Numbered from the stretch's first letter, positions 9,813 to 22,652 are shown. The stretch: DNA of 64,000 nt from Oreohelix idahoensis (GCA_024509875.1 JAMPIV010004905.1:351501-415500); one strand, 5' to 3'. Notes: generated by a model not told the origin, from the letters alone. Made by a program: numbers and translations.

Positions 9813-12800
9813 ATGGCCGAGAGGGCAAAGCTTAGACAACTCCTCAGGGACGAATCGAGAGAGGAGAGACTGGAAGGAGAAGAAGCGAAAGCTTTTGTCA
9901 GAGACGAACTTGAGAGATATGATGCGGAGAGGAAAGCAGCTGAAGCTAAAAAGGAAAAAGAAGAACTAAGGAGGAAAGAAGAAGCAGCGGAGAGGAAAGA
10001 AGCGGAAGACCGGCTATTACAGCAGAAGAAGATGGATGAGGAAATGGAAATTCGCAGGATGCAGCATGAGAAGGAGAGGGAGGAGAGAGAGGAAAGAGAA
10101 AAGGAGAGACAGCATGAGTTGGCTCTTAAAACTCTAGAGTTCCAAAGTCGTGGTGCTGCCTCTACCTCCAGCAATGGAGAGTCTTCTCCTCATTCTTCCT
10201 TAACTGATCCTTCTAACACTCAATCTACCCATCTCATTGCTATGTCTTTTCCGCTTGAATCTTTCCCTTGTCCAAATGAGAAGATTGACACTTGGCTAGA
10301 AAAATTTGAGAAAATTGCAACTCTGTACGGTTTAGAGAGGTCGCGTTGGAATGTGAAGCTTTCTCAGGTTCTGAAAAGTAGTGCGTATGATGTTTACGCC
10401 AAACTGGAGACCAGCCAACAAGACAACTATGATGTGTTGAAGAAAGCGTTACTGGAGCGCTTTGAAATGAACGCTCGCAAATTTTTGCAACTGTTTTGCA
10501 ACAGCAGGAAAGAGAATTCTGAAACTTTTCAGCAGTTCTCATCTCGTATGAAGGGTTATCTGACAAAGTGCCTAGAGCTCTCGCAGCTCCCCTCTACCTA
10601 TGAAGGTCTGGAGGAATGTGTTTTAACAGAACAAATAAAGAACACATTGTCTGCAGATACCCGGAGATTTCTAGCTGAGCAGGGAGCAGAAAAACTTGAA
10701 GACATCTTAGAGAAGTCTGAGCGTTACCATAATGCGCTGGCTGAACTACCGGCCACTAAGCGGAAACCGACAGAGGAGCATTTTCGGAAAAATAATCTAG
10801 ATCAACCTTCTCATGCTTCTAATCAGAATAACCACAGAGAAACTGGACCTCAAAACCCCCCTCCTGAAAAATCCAAGTTCTACAAGAACAAGTACCCCAA
10901 CCACCCCAAACAGTCTGATCAACCCGACCGCCCTTCATGGCAGCGTGGCCAGAAAGGTCAAGGTGGCAAAGGGAGAACCCCTGAGCACGGGACATATGAT
11001 CAGAGTGAGCACACCGAGCCTAAACGCATCGGATGCTTGCTAACAGTCTCGCAAGGCGGAATTATTGACAGTGATTCCCAACCTGTTGGGGATAGACCCT
11101 CAACGCGAGGTACTGTTATTTTGAACGGTTCTCAAACTTCTTGTTTATTTGACATGGGGCTTTCTTATGATTGCATTGTCGCCAGAAACCTGATCAAAAC
11201 CGGTCAAGAGACAGCAGAGACCGTCCAATTTTGTGGAGTTCGTAAGAGTGATGCACCTACAGCGCTTCCCATCGCATTGGTGGAGATACACTCTGACTTT
11301 GTCAGAGGCGTGATCAAAGCGGCTGTTATGGATGATTCCATCTACCCAGTCATACTTGGCGGTAGATACGTGTGTATTGGTAAACCGGAAGAGCCGATTG
11401 TGGCAGCAGTAACTACAAGAGGGCAAACCAAAAAGGAACGGGACCCTGCGCCTAATTTGTTACCCATGGAACTTAAAGAAGCGCAATACAAGGACTCTAC
11501 CTTGGCACCCTGCTTTAGGAAACTGCCCATGGCTAAGGAACCCAGACAGCACGGGGACATTTTTTCTAAGGATGGCGTACTTTATCGCAGAACGGGCAAG
11601 CCTGACCAAGGTTACAACCAGCTCCTAGTACCGAAACAGTACAGAAGCCAAATCCTAGAAATGGGGCACTCTCTTCCCTTCAGCGGACATATGGGACAGA
11701 ACGCCACAAACCAACGGATAACCACTCATTATTGGTGGCCAGGAGTAAATACTGATGTTATCAGATATGTTAAATCCTGTGCCCAGTGCCAACGTGTGTC
11801 ACCCAAGCAACGGGCACCCCCAGTCTCTTTGGGTGAAATGCCAATAGTGGGAACACCATTCGAACGGGTTGTGATCGACATTTTAGGGCCTTTCGAAAGG
11901 ACTAAAAGAAGGAACAGGTTCATTCTGACCTTAGTCGATACATGCACTTTATGGGCAGAAGCTATCCCGCTAACATGCGCAGATGCCAAGCATGTCGCAG
12001 AAGCCCTCGTGCAGATTTTCACTCGGTTGGGATTCCCTCAACAAGTGTTGACGGATAACGGATCTCCATACCAAAACCTGTTGATGGATGAGATCGTTAA
12101 GATCTTGAGGACCCAACACATTCACACTAAGCCATATACTCCGACCGGAAATGGGCTCGTGGAACGTGCCAATGGAAACCTCAACATGATGCTAAGTAAA
12201 CTGGCACAAGTGAAACCTGAAGATTGGGATCTTTGTATTCCTGCAGCGTTATTTGGCTACAGAGAATCTCCTCATACTTCCACAGGATTTCCGCCAGCTA
12301 CGCTTCTATTCGGCAGACCCATTAAGGGGCCACTTGAAGCCTTACTTCAGTCTCTGACAGACGAGAAGGCGGATGAGACAGTTGTCTCAGCAAGTAAATA
12401 TGTGTCGGTTTTAAAGGAAAGGTTGAAACTAGGGTGGGACCTAGCAACGACTAACTTTAAGCGAGCACGCACAAAGCACGCTAACCGATACAGGAAAGTC
12501 GCGAAAGAGAGAGAACTGGAAGCAGGAGAGAAAGTTTTGGTGTTACTACCTACCGGAAACAACCAACTGAAGATCGGATGGCAAGGGCCGTTTACCGTCC
12601 TGAAAAAAGATTTTTAAGGCTAACTACCAGATCTCTATTCAAGGAAAGGAGAAGGTTTTCCATTTAAATCTGTTAAAGAGATACTTGGAAAGACCAGTGC
12701 CGACCTCCGACCATCTCCTGACGATCGCCAAAACTGACGAAGATGACGATAGTGGCAGGGAAATTCCACTGCAATCACAGGAAATCTTTGAAAAATGTCA

Positions 12801-12876
12801 GAAGCGGCGACGCTCTTTCAAGCGCGCATGGGAGACATTCCAGAGGAAGGAAACTTTGGGGAGTAGATTTGAGTAG
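9813..12876 (+). pseudogene. gag-int: Gag-PR-INT polyprotein, array 1 unit 1, one frameshift
   Basis: Starts at ATG 9813 and reads 934 codons to 12617. At about 12602 it has six A where unit 2 has five, which shifts the frame; the remaining tail (to 12876) continues in another frame. Domains in order: Glu/Arg coiled coil (about 1-120), capsid-like region (about 145-300), basic Pro/Asn/Lys stretch (about 320-410), protease-like segment with CLFDMG in place of DSG/DTG, integrase zinc finger (H-H-CxxC), and the integrase core with VVIDILG, LTDNGS and NGLVERANG. It has no RT and no RNase H. It is almost identical to unit 2; the integrase core is undamaged. Confidence 0.85.
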
Positions 12877-12988
12877 GAATTGGATAGAAATGGAGGGGGA
12901 AGATGAGAGGGAAGAAGACAGACACCCTGAAGCTACGGATATAGGAAATTTATTCCCATAACGTAGACATGGAGTGCTTCCATATCTT

Positions 12989-12999
12989 AAAGGGGGGAC
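12989..12999 (+). other. Polypurine tract, array 1 unit 1
   Basis: aaaggggggac four bases before the LTR start TGTCACA. The same tract is at 19479-19489 in unit 2. Confidence 0.65.
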
Positions 13000-13003
13000 G
13001 TTC

Positions 13004-15505
13004 TGTCACAGAGGTTATTGATCATAAATTGCCTACATCCTCTTCTTTCTTCTTGCACCCATATCCTCTATTTTTTTGTTATCCTTCTTACTTTCCTTCC
13101 TGTATTTTTCGCATATATTTCTTTTGCGAAAAATATTTTCATCATCATTTCTTAACTTTACCTGTTTCTTTTCTCAAAACTGAGAATCGCACTAGCATTC
13201 TATTACATAGATGTCAGTCAGACGAGAAGTGTTATAATGCATTCCGTCAGACCGGAGAGCCGACAGCTGTCTGCAGTTTCCGCGGGGACAGTGTTTTCTT
13301 CGGCTGAGTTCTGGGCCTGTAGTGTGATAATTCACTCCACCGGACATGGCAGGCAGACGGAGTGTCTGCATTTTTCGGTAAACCGCGAGCGTTTCGTCAA
13401 AATAGCTCCGGCTTAGCGTGAAAAATCGCTCCGCACTGCAGACGGACTGTCTGAGAGTTGCAACTCACGCGCGCTCTCGGTAACTGATGGCAGTTACGTC
13501 ACGCGTTAAGCTGACGTAGGTGTTTTACATGTAAAAGGGGAGATGATTTCGGAGTTTGAGAAAATGTGGGATTGTTTGCCCCTGTTTTCAAATATCCACC
13601 CAGGAGCTGAAATCTGATTTCATTTCAGTCTTCAACATCTTCAGTAGACGGAACACGCGTGCTAGCGAATGAAGCTTGTATAGCGAATTTCATAGTTCTC
13701 ATCAGATTTCTGACAAGCTTCTAACTACCTATCTAGTGAATTATCCTAGTCGTGGTGTTACCGTAGTTCTGTGGTGAGATTAATATATTATATCTAGTAT
13801 TTTGTGAAGTGATAAAGTGTTAAGTCGCTTATTTCATATTTCACTAGTTAGATTTTGCACAGAGTGCCAAATTTATATAGTCTGTATTATTTTCTAGTGA
13901 CGCGTTTCAGTGGAAAGCAGAATAAATTATAATTTCTAGCATTACACAATAATGTAGCTATAATGAAGTTAATTTTACTGCTAAATAATCAGACGAGATC
14001 ATATTTTTCTAAACTAACTTATAAATGCTAGAAGCCTCATAAGATGTTGACGGAATACGCACGTGTTCCTAAATTCATGAGGATTGATGATTTTTTAAAA
14101 ATATAACTTACTTTATGGGAAGTTTTAATGATAAGTCAAGCGGTACGCTTGCAGTTTAAAAATGTAAGTTATATTGAGTACATATATGTAAATTATTTGA
14201 TATTTGTTCTTTCCATTTTTATATAGTGTAACTGTGGTACCCAACTTTGCCAGCGTTCTAGTACGTGAACATTATTTGTGAAGAAACTAATCACTTTCAT
14301 TACCTGAACTTTAAAAGTTAAATGAAGTAAGAGGCCTATCGCGCCAGAATTAAATCTTCCAGAATAACTCTTCAGTACAGTTCAGCCCGTTGTGGCAAGC
14401 AAATATCAGTAACATTCCGACAGAGTTTTTGACTAGTATTGTGGTGACCAAATATAGTACCTTCCTGAAAGTAGACACCGATCTGACATTCCTTAATTCT
14501 AGAAACCAAAGCTAAATGACATTGTGCTCTGCTAACTTTCGTGCCTGGACAAATTTTATGTGACTTAACAGACATCCGAAAAATAAGAACACCCAAGGAA
14601 TCGTTCCCTGAGACAGAGAGTTCAGTACGTCTTTTGGAACTGGGGATCTCTTGGTCGATACTGCATTTACGGGTCTGTGTGAAGGTCCTAGAATTTATTA
14701 TGTTCCCAGAGGCAGCGAGCTAAGCTGTAAGTATAACTGTGAGAACATGGCCACGGCTGAATGAATAAGAGTGTACGCAGGTCTGAGTGTTATTTTACCG
14801 GTGTATTTTTGGCCCCATTTGCTGTCTTAAATTTTTTTAATCTGCAGAATTTGTTGCAAATGCTAGAGTTTTTTTTTCTTAGGCTAAATCAGATTATCCT
14901 ACTCTGTTCATACATTTACGAGAAAGAAAAAAAACCCATCTTAGACTCAAACCCTATGCATCTATAACTCTTTGGGCCATCATCTGTCATCCTAACGGGG
15001 CTGTGGGCTAAACCTAGAGTTAAGATCATAACGGGGCGATCATCCTTGTAGCATTTTCTTGAATTGTATGACTATTTGTATATGCTTTGATGTAATTTCT
15101 ATGTGTTGTGAAGAAATTTTAGATGATAATTAAAGTTTCTCTTGAAATTAATCAGCGCGTTGGTCAGCTCGTTCTAGAATATTTGTAAAATCATTTGTTA
15201 CAGTTTCCCACGTCTGTGTGTCTACCTGTCGTCACTTGAATGTGCGTGCACGTGAGTGGATATATATATATATATTTAATGTATATGTGTTAGACTGTCT
15301 GACTACTTTAGATCTGCCGTAGAAGATAGGTGAGAGTGAGAGAGAAGATTTCCCGCTCTCAGAGACAGCCTCTATCACTATTCCACCACCTCACTCGTGG
15401 AACTCTATTTTTGTATTTCTATCTCACACTGGGACTATCACTCATTCCGACCTATTCAGAAGGGACCAACCCAAGTCTTAATTCTCCTATCGAAAATCTA
15501 CGACA
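13004..15505 (+). repeat. Array 1 middle LTR (shared by two units)
   Basis: 2502 bp, starts TGTCACAGAGG and ends CTACGACA. It serves as 3' LTR of unit 1 and 5' LTR of unit 2. A 60-codon ORF at 14541-14723 recurs in all three LTRs only because the LTRs are near-identical; it has no recognisable product. A TATA-like atttatata lies near 13870. Confidence 0.85.
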
Positions 15506-16303
15506 AATGGTTGCTCGTTACCGGGAATTGAACCCAAAATCCTGAGACGATACGACAAATGTGGTCTTGTCCGAAGGATTTTTAAACTTAGAATAGGAAG
15601 ACGAGTACGACAAATGTGGACTCGTCTATCTGGATTTTGAACGTAAGATTCTTTATTCTGTAATAGAGTAAGAGTTTGATGTCTTGTGAGTTGTTATATC
15701 TTTAAATAATTTATCCCCTAGACTAACGATCTGTTTCCGGGCGTGCTGACCACACAAACTGATAAGTTTTTTTTCCACAGCATTTTGAATAATATACATT
15801 TGAGTTACAGGTGGATTTTGTCGGAATATACGTTAATTTGTTGATTTGTAATACTAAACGCTGGTAAAGTGGTGAGTGTATAACATTCACTGGGTTTTGA
15901 AGAAGTAGGTGTTTGAGCAAAAGCTAAGGAGTGCGTTTCGGACTATTTGTCCAGATTAATTGCCTGCCTTACCTTAACTGTCTTCAGGGGTGAACTTGAT
16001 AGTGGACTTAAAAATTAAGGGGATTTTTTTTCCTCTTTAAATTTTGTGCAATAATTATTTTTGCTTCCACTGTAGCAACTTATTTTTCAGAAGTAATCTT
16101 AACTACCATTTAGTTGGCGTAGTCGTGTTTGCATTAGGTGCTTTATTGCCGATTAATAGCAGCGATAGTTAGATTTTATTTTGGAGGAGGTATCCCAGGG
16201 TTAAGCATATCATCTTTTATTTGGTATTTTCTCGTAAGTGGTAGGAACCAGTGTATCCTTTTTCCTATTTTCTTTCTCCACTAGCCTTAGTCACTGACAT
16301 AAT
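15506..16303 (+). other. PBS and leader, array 1 unit 2
   Basis: Same tRNA-complementary site (TGG at 15508) and same decamer hairpins as unit 1, with a few substitutions. No coding content seen. Confidence 0.6.
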
Positions 16304-19300
16304 ATGGCCGAGAGGGCAAAGCTTAGACAACTCCTCAGGGACGAAGCGAGAGAGGAGAGACTGGGAGGAGAAGAAGCGAAAGCTTTTGTCAGAGACGAAC
16401 TTGAGAGATACGATGCGGAGAGGAAAGCAGCTGAAGCTAAAGAGGAAAAAGAAGAACTAAGGAGGAAAGAAGAAGCAGCGGAGAGGAAAGAAGCGGAAGA
16501 CCGGCTATTACAGCAGAAGAAGATGGATGAGGAAATGGAAATTCGCAGGATGCAGCATGAGAAGGAGAGGGAGGAGAGAGAGGAAAGAGAGAAGGAGAGA
16601 CAGCATGAGTTGGCTCTTAAAACTCTAGAGTTCCAAAGTCGTGGTGCTGCCTCTACCTCCAGCAATGGAGAGTCTTCTCCTCATTCTTCCTTAACTGATC
16701 CTTCTAACACTCAATCTACCCATCTCACTGCTATGTCTTTTCCGCTTGAATCTTTCCCTTGTCCAAATGAGAAGATTGACACTTGGCTAGAAAAATTTGA
16801 GAAAATTGCAACTCTGTACGGTTTAGAGAGGTCGCGTTGGAATGTGAAGCTTTCTCAGGTTCTGAAAAGTAGTGCGTATGATGTTTACGCCAAACTGGAG
16901 ACCAGCCAACAAGACAACTATGATGTGTTGAAGAAAGCGTTACTGGAGCGCTTTGAAATGAACGCTCGCAAATTTTTGCAACTGTTTCGCAACAGCAGGA
17001 AAGAGAATTCGGAAACTTTTCAGCAGTTCTCGTCTCGTTTAAAGGGTTATCTGACAAAGTGCCTAGAGCTCTCGCAGCTCCCCTCTACCTATGAAGGTCT
17101 GGAGGAATTTGTTTTAACAGAACAAATAAAGAACACATTGTCTGCAGATACCCGGAGATTTCTAGCTGAGCAGGGAGCAGAAAAACTTGAAGACATCTTA
17201 GAGAAGTCTGAGCGTTACCATAATGCGCTGGCTGAACTACCGGCCACTAAGCGGAAACCGACAGAGGAGCATTTTCAGAAAAATAATCTAGATCAACCTT
17301 CTCATGCTTCTAATCAGAATAACCACAGAGAAACTGGACCTCAAAACCCCCCTCCTGAAAAATCCAAGTTCTACAAGAACAAGTACCCCAACCACCCCAA
17401 ACAGTCTGATCAACCCGACCGCCCTTCATGGCAGCGTGGCCAGAAAGGTCAAGGTGGCAAAGGGAGAACCCCTGAGCACGGGACATATGATCAGAGTGAG
17501 CACACCGAGCCTAAACGCATCGGATGCTTGCTAACAGTCTCGCAAGGCGGAATTATTGACAGTGATTCCCAACCTGTTGGGGATAGACCCTCAACGCGAG
17601 GTACTGTTATTTTGAACGGTTCTCAAACTTCTTGTTTATTTGACATGGGGCTTTCTTATGATTGCATTGTCGCCAGAAACCTGATCAAACCCGGTCAAGA
17701 GACAGCAGAGACCGTCCAATTTTGTGGAGTTCGTAAGAGTGATGCACCTACAGCGCTTCCCATCGCATTGGTGGAGATACACTCTGACTTTGTCAGAGGC
17801 GTGATCAAAGCGGCTTTTATGGATGATCCCATCTACCCAGTCATACTTGGCGGTAGATACGTGTGTATTGGTAAACCGGAAGAGCCGATTGTGGCAGCAG
17901 TAACTACAAGAGGGCAAACCAAAAAGGAACGGGAGCCTGCACCTAATTTGTTACCCATGGAACTTAAAGAAGCGCAATACAAGGACCCTACCTTGGCACC
18001 CTGCTTTAGGAAACTGCCCATGGCTAAGGAACCCCGACAGCACGGGGACATTTTTTCTAAGGATGGCGTACTTTATCGCAGAACGGGCAAGCCTGACCAA
18101 GGTTACAACCAGCTCCCAGTACCGAAAAAGTACAGAAGCCAAATCCTAGAAATGGGGCACTCTCTTCCCTTCAGCGGACATATGGGACAGAACGCCACAA
18201 ACCAACGGATAACCACTCATTATTGGTGGCCAGGAGTAAATACTGATGTTATCAGATATGTTAAATCCTGTGCCCAGTGCCAACGTGTGCCACCCAAGCA
18301 ACGGGCACCCCCAGTCTCTTTGGGTGAAATGCCAATAGTGGGAACACCATTCGAACGGGTTGTGATCGACATTTTAGGGCCTTTCGAAAGGACTAAAAGA
18401 AGGAACAGGTTCATTCTGACCTTAGTCGATACATGCACTTTATGGGCAGAAGCTATCCCGCTACCATGCGCAGATGCCAAGCAGTTCGCAGAAGCCCTCG
18501 TGCAGATTTTCTCTCGGTTGGGATTCCCTCAACAAGTGTTGACGGATAACGGATCTCCATACCGAAACCTGTTGATGGATGAGATCGTTAAGATCTTGAG
18601 GACCCAACACATTCACACTAAGCCATATACTCCGGCCGGAAATGAGCTCGTGGAACGTGCTAATGGAAACCTCAACATGATGCTAAGTAAACTGGCACAA
18701 GTGAAACCTGAAGATTGGGATCTTTGTATTCCTGCAGCGTTATTTGGCTACAGAGAATCTCCTCATACTTCCACAGGATTTCCGCCAGCTACGCTTCTAT
18801 TCGGCAGACCCATTAAGGGGCCACTTGAAGCCTTACTTCAGTCTCTGACAGACGAGAAGGCGGATGAGACAGTTGTCTCAGCAAGTAAATATGTGTCGGT
18901 TTTAAAGGAAAGGTTGAAACTAGGGTGGGACCTAGCAACGACTAACTTTAAGCGAGCACGCACAAAGCACGCTAACCGATACAGGAAAGTCGCGAAAGAG
19001 AGAGAACTGGAAGCAGGAGAGAAAGTTTTGGTGTTACTCCCTACCGGAAACAACCAACTGAAGATCGGATGGCAAGGGCCGTTTACCGTCCTGAAAAAGA
19101 TTTCTAAGGCTAACTACCAGATCTCTATTCAAGGAAAGGAGAAGGTTTTCCATTTAAATCTGTTAAAGAGATACTTGGAAAGACCAGTGCCGACCTCCGA
19201 CCATCTCCTGACGATCGCCAAAACTGACGAAGATGACGATAGTGGCAGGGAAATTCCACTGCAATCACAGGAAATCTTTGAAAAATGTCAGAAGCGGCGA

Positions 19301-19366
19301 GGTTCTTTCAAGCGCGCATGGGAGACATTCCAGAGGAAGGAAACTTTGGGGAGTAGATTTGAGTAG
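16304..19366 (+). CDS. gag-int: Intact Gag-PR-INT polyprotein without RT, array 1 unit 2
   Basis: An unbroken 1020-codon ORF from ATG 16304 (gacataatatggcc). Residues about 1-120 form a Glu/Lys/Arg coiled coil, and 145-300 are a capsid-like helical region. A Pro/Asn/Lys-rich basic segment follows (320-410) with no CCHC knuckle. The protease-like CLFDMG (Asp 447) lacks the usual Ser/Thr after Asp. The integrase zinc finger (about 620-665) ends CAQCQ. The integrase core has D689, D748 and E784, spacing D-58-D-35-E, and a GPF module lies near 926. The protein ends about 60 residues later, where Gmr1-type elements would continue into RT. It could supply particles and integration but would need RT in trans. 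Near identity with unit 1 suggests recent duplication; an open frame of this length suggests youth or selection. Confidence 0.9.
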   Translation: MAERAKLRQLLRDEAREERLGGEEAKAFVRDELERYDAERKAAEAKEEKEELRRKEEAAERKEAEDRLLQQKKMDEEMEIRRMQHEKEREEREEREKERQHELALKTLEFQSRGAASTSSNGESSPHSSLTDPSNTQSTHLTAMSFPLESFPCPNEKIDTWLEKFEKIATLYGLERSRWNVKLSQVLKSSAYDVYAKLETSQQDNYDVLKKALLERFEMNARKFLQLFRNSRKENSETFQQFSSRLKGYLTKCLELSQLPSTYEGLEEFVLTEQIKNTLSADTRRFLAEQGAEKLEDILEKSERYHNALAELPATKRKPTEEHFQKNNLDQPSHASNQNNHRETGPQNPPPEKSKFYKNKYPNHPKQSDQPDRPSWQRGQKGQGGKGRTPEHGTYDQSEHTEPKRIGCLLTVSQGGIIDSDSQPVGDRPSTRGTVILNGSQTSCLFDMGLSYDCIVARNLIKPGQETAETVQFCGVRKSDAPTALPIALVEIHSDFVRGVIKAAFMDDPIYPVILGGRYVCIGKPEEPIVAAVTTRGQTKKEREPAPNLLPMELKEAQYKDPTLAPCFRKLPMAKEPRQHGDIFSKDGVLYRRTGKPDQGYNQLPVPKKYRSQILEMGHSLPFSGHMGQNATNQRITTHYWWPGVNTDVIRYVKSCAQCQRVPPKQRAPPVSLGEMPIVGTPFERVVIDILGPFERTKRRNRFILTLVDTCTLWAEAIPLPCADAKQFAEALVQIFSRLGFPQQVLTDNGSPYRNLLMDEIVKILRTQHIHTKPYTPAGNELVERANGNLNMMLSKLAQVKPEDWDLCIPAALFGYRESPHTSTGFPPATLLFGRPIKGPLEALLQSLTDEKADETVVSASKYVSVLKERLKLGWDLATTNFKRARTKHANRYRKVAKERELEAGEKVLVLLPTGNNQLKIGWQGPFTVLKKISKANYQISIQGKEKVFHLNLLKRYLERPVPTSDHLLTIAKTDEDDDSGREIPLQSQEIFEKCQKRRGSFKRAWETFQRKETLGSRFE

Positions 19367-19493
19367 GAATTGGATAGAAATGGAGGGGGAAGATGAGAGG
19401 GAAGAAGACAGACACCCTGAAGCTACGGATATAGGAAATTTATTCCCATAACGTAGACATGGAGTGCTTCCATATCTTAAAGGGGGGACGTTC

Positions 19494-21994
19494 TGTCACA
19501 GAGGTTATTGATCATAAATTGCCTACATCCTCTTCTTTCTTCTTGCACCCGTATCCTCTATTTTTTGTTATCCTTCTTACTTTCCTTCCTGTATTTTTCG
19601 CATACATTCGTTTGCGAAAAATATTTTCATCATCATTTCTTAACTTTACCTGTTTCTTTTCTCAAAACTGAGAATCGCACTAGCATTCTATTACATAGAT
19701 GTCAGTCAGACGAGAAGTGTTATAATGCATTCCGTCAGACCGGAGAGCCGACAGCTGTCTGCAGTTTCCCCGGGGACAGTGTTTTCTTCGGCTGAGTTCT
19801 GGGCCTGTAGTGTGATAATTCACTCCACCGGACATGGCAGGCAGACGGAGTGTCTGCATTTTTCGGTAAACCGCGAGCGTTTCGTCAAAATAGCTCCGGC
19901 TTAGCGTGAAAAATCGCTCCGCACTGCAGACGGACTGTCTGAGAGTTGCAACTCACGCGCGCTCTCGGTCACTGATGGCAGTTACGTCACGCGTTAAGCT
20001 GACGTAGGTGTTTTACATGTAAAAGGGGAGATGATTTCGGAGTTTGAGAGAATGTGGGATTGTTTGCCCCTGTTTTCAAATATCCACCCAGGAGCTGAAA
20101 TCTGATTTCATTTCAGTCTTCAACATCTTCAGTAGACGGAACACGCGTGCTAGCGAATGAAGCTTGTATAGCGAATTTCATAGTTCTCGTCAGATTTCTG
20201 ACGAGCTTCTAACTACCTATCTAGTGAATTATCCTAGTCGTGGTGTTACCGTAGTTCTGTGGTGAGATTAATATATTATATCTAGTATTTTGTGAAGTGA
20301 TAAAGTGTTAAGTCGCTTATTTCATATTTCACTAGTTAGATTTTGCGCAGAGTGCTAAATTTATATAGTCTGTATTATTTTCTAGTGACGCGTTTCAGTG
20401 GAAAGCAGAATAAATTATAATTTCTAGCATTAAACAATAATGTAGCTATAATGAAGTTAATTTTACTGCTAAATAATCAGACGTGATCATATTTTTCTAA
20501 ACTAACTTATAAATGCTAGAAGCCTCATGAGATGTTGACGGAATACGCACGTGTTCCTAAATTCATGAGGATTGATGATTTTTTTAAAATATAACTTACT
20601 TTATGGGAAGTTTTAATGATAAGTCAAGTGGTACGCTTGCAGTTTAAAAATGTAAGTTATATTGAGTACATATATGTAAATTATTTGATATGTGTTCTTT
20701 CCATTTTTATATAGTGTAACTGTGGTACCCAACTTTGCCAGCGTTCTAGTACGTGAACATTATTTGTGAAGAAACTAATCACTTTCATTACCTGAACTTT
20801 AAAAGTTAAATGAAGTAAGAGGCCTATCGCGCCAGAATTAAATCTTCCAGAATAACTCTTCAGTACAGTTCAGCCCGTTGTGGCAAGCAAATATCAGTAA
20901 CATTCCGACAGAGTTTTTGACTAGTATTGTGGTGACCAAATATAGTACCTTCCTGAAAGTAGACACCGATCTGACATTCCTTAATTCTAGAAACCAAAGC
21001 TAAATGACATTGTGCTCTGCTAACTTTCGTGCCTGGACAAATTGTATGTGACTTAACAGACATCCGAAAAATAAGAACACCCAAGGAATCGTTCCCTGAG
21101 ACAGAGAGTTCAGTACGTCTTTTGGAACTCGGGATCTCTTGGTCGATACTGCATTTACGGGTCTGTGTGAAGGTCCTAGAATTTATTATGTTCCCAGAGG
21201 CAGCGAGCTAAGCTGTAAGTATAACTGTGAGAACATGGCCATGGCTGAATGAATAAGAGTGTACGCAGGTCTGAGTGTTATTTTACCGGTGTATTTTTGG
21301 CCCCATTTGCTGTCTTAATTTTTTTTTTAATCTGCAGAATTTGTTGCAAATGCTAGATTTTTTTTTCTTAGGCTAAATCAGATTATCCTACTCTGTTCAT
21401 ACATTTACGAGAAAGAAAAAAAACCCATCTTAGACTCAAACCCTATGCATCTATAACTCTTTGGGCCATCATCTGTCATCCTAACGGGGCTGTGGGCTAA
21501 ACCTAGAGTTAAGATCATAACGGGGCGATCATCCTTGTAGCATTTTCTTGAATTTTATGACTATTTGTATATGCTTTGATGTAATTTCTATGTGTTGTGA
21601 AGAAATTTTAGATGATAATTAAAGTTTCTCTTGAAATTAATCAGCGCGTTGGTCAGCTCGTTCTAGAATATTTGTAAAATCATTTGTTACAGTTTCCCAC
21701 GTCTGTGTGTCTACCTGTCGTCACTTGAATGTGCGTGCACGTGAGTGGATATATATATATATATTTAATGTATATGTGTTAGACTGTCTGACTACTTTAG
21801 ATCTGCCGTAGAAGATAGGTGAGAGTGAGAGAGAAGATTTCCCGCTCTCAGAGACAGCCTCTATCACTATTCCACCACCTCACTCGTGGAACTCTATTTT
21901 TGTATTTCTATCTCACACTGGGACTATCACTCATTCCGACCTATTCAGAAGGGACCAACCCAAGTCTTAATTCTCCTATCGAAAATCTACGACA
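19494..21994 (+). repeat. Array 1 last LTR
   Basis: 2501 bp, same ends as the middle LTR. After gaca at 21994 the sequence leaves the array at the exact point where the other copies enter the primer binding site, which fixes the LTR terminus. Confidence 0.85.
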
Positions 21995-22569
21995 ATTAGG
22001 ATATATATTGTTTTCAATTCCAAATAATATGAACAACTGCCGATATGAGAAAGTGGCATCACATTTGTCAAATCATTGTAAATAGGGCAAATCAAAAACA
22101 AATAAAAACAAATAAAAACAAACAAACAAAATCAAGAAGAAATTCTGAACAAGAATAATATTAAAGTGGAGGGGTGTAAAGGCCTGGTGGTTCCAGTTAT
22201 ATAACTGACTTAAACAGATATTTAATTGACTTTCATCTGTTAAAAGTCATATGCATTGTAAGAAAAGCATCAGACTTTCACATTCCCAGCCACTATATAT
22301 TAACATTTGTTCGTGTTAAATATTGTTTGACTATATTATGCAGTTCCCTAGGTTTGTCTATTCTTAACACCTCTTCTATAGTTATAGGTAAGATGGATGA
22401 TGAAGTTGCCCGTCTCTTGCACTACTTCCTATCAGTTACCTCTTACGACATGCGTGACACAACAGTAGTTCTATTCTTTGTTTTTCTAATTACAGACCTC
22501 CTGAACTATGGCGGGAAAATGGTCATTAAGAAGTACTTTTAAAAATTCGTTTATGTTTATTTTACTGTG
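21995..22569. other. Unassigned AT-rich spacer
   Basis: No domain recognised. It contains an A-rich (CAAA/AAATAAA)n stretch at 22086-22131, which might be the tail of an older retroposon. A 71-codon ORF at 22327-22542 has no recognisable features. Confidence 0.4.
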
Positions 22570-22601
22570 ATGGGGCCGGTAAAGACGCCCCCTTGACACC
22601 A

Positions 22602-22617
22602 ACGTCCTTCTCAGGAC
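22602..22617 (+). other. 5' hairpin resembling histone stem-loop
   Basis: CGTCCTTCTCAGGACG is a perfect 6-bp stem with a tetraloop TCTC. It shares the TCCTT..CAGGA core of the two hairpins at 24638-24669 but lacks the terminal GG/CC pair of the histone consensus. It lies about 35 bp before the likely ORF1 ATG. Confidence 0.45.
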
Positions 22618-22652
22618 GCCACTATTCGAGAAAAGATCGCATTATCGTCAAA

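Larger units (their letters stand above)
7964..21994 (+). mobile_element. Array 1: tandem LTR-sharing non-autonomous Gmr1-like elements
   Basis: Layout is partial LTR (7964-9013), internal (9014-13003), LTR (13004-15505), internal (15506-19493), LTR (19494-21994). Homologous points lie 6491-6492 bp apart between units, and the two full LTRs are 2502 and 2501 bp. Adjacent units share one LTR. Each internal region has a primer binding site, one long Gag-PR-INT ORF and a polypurine tract, and lacks RT and RNase H. The array ends cleanly at the LTR terminus (cgaca then attag...). Confidence 0.85.

Noticed and set aside
22380..22510. Small exon-like stretch with gtaag and a pyrimidine-ttacag site
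   Set aside because: Splice-like strings occur by chance in AT-rich DNA; no protein homology in the flanks.
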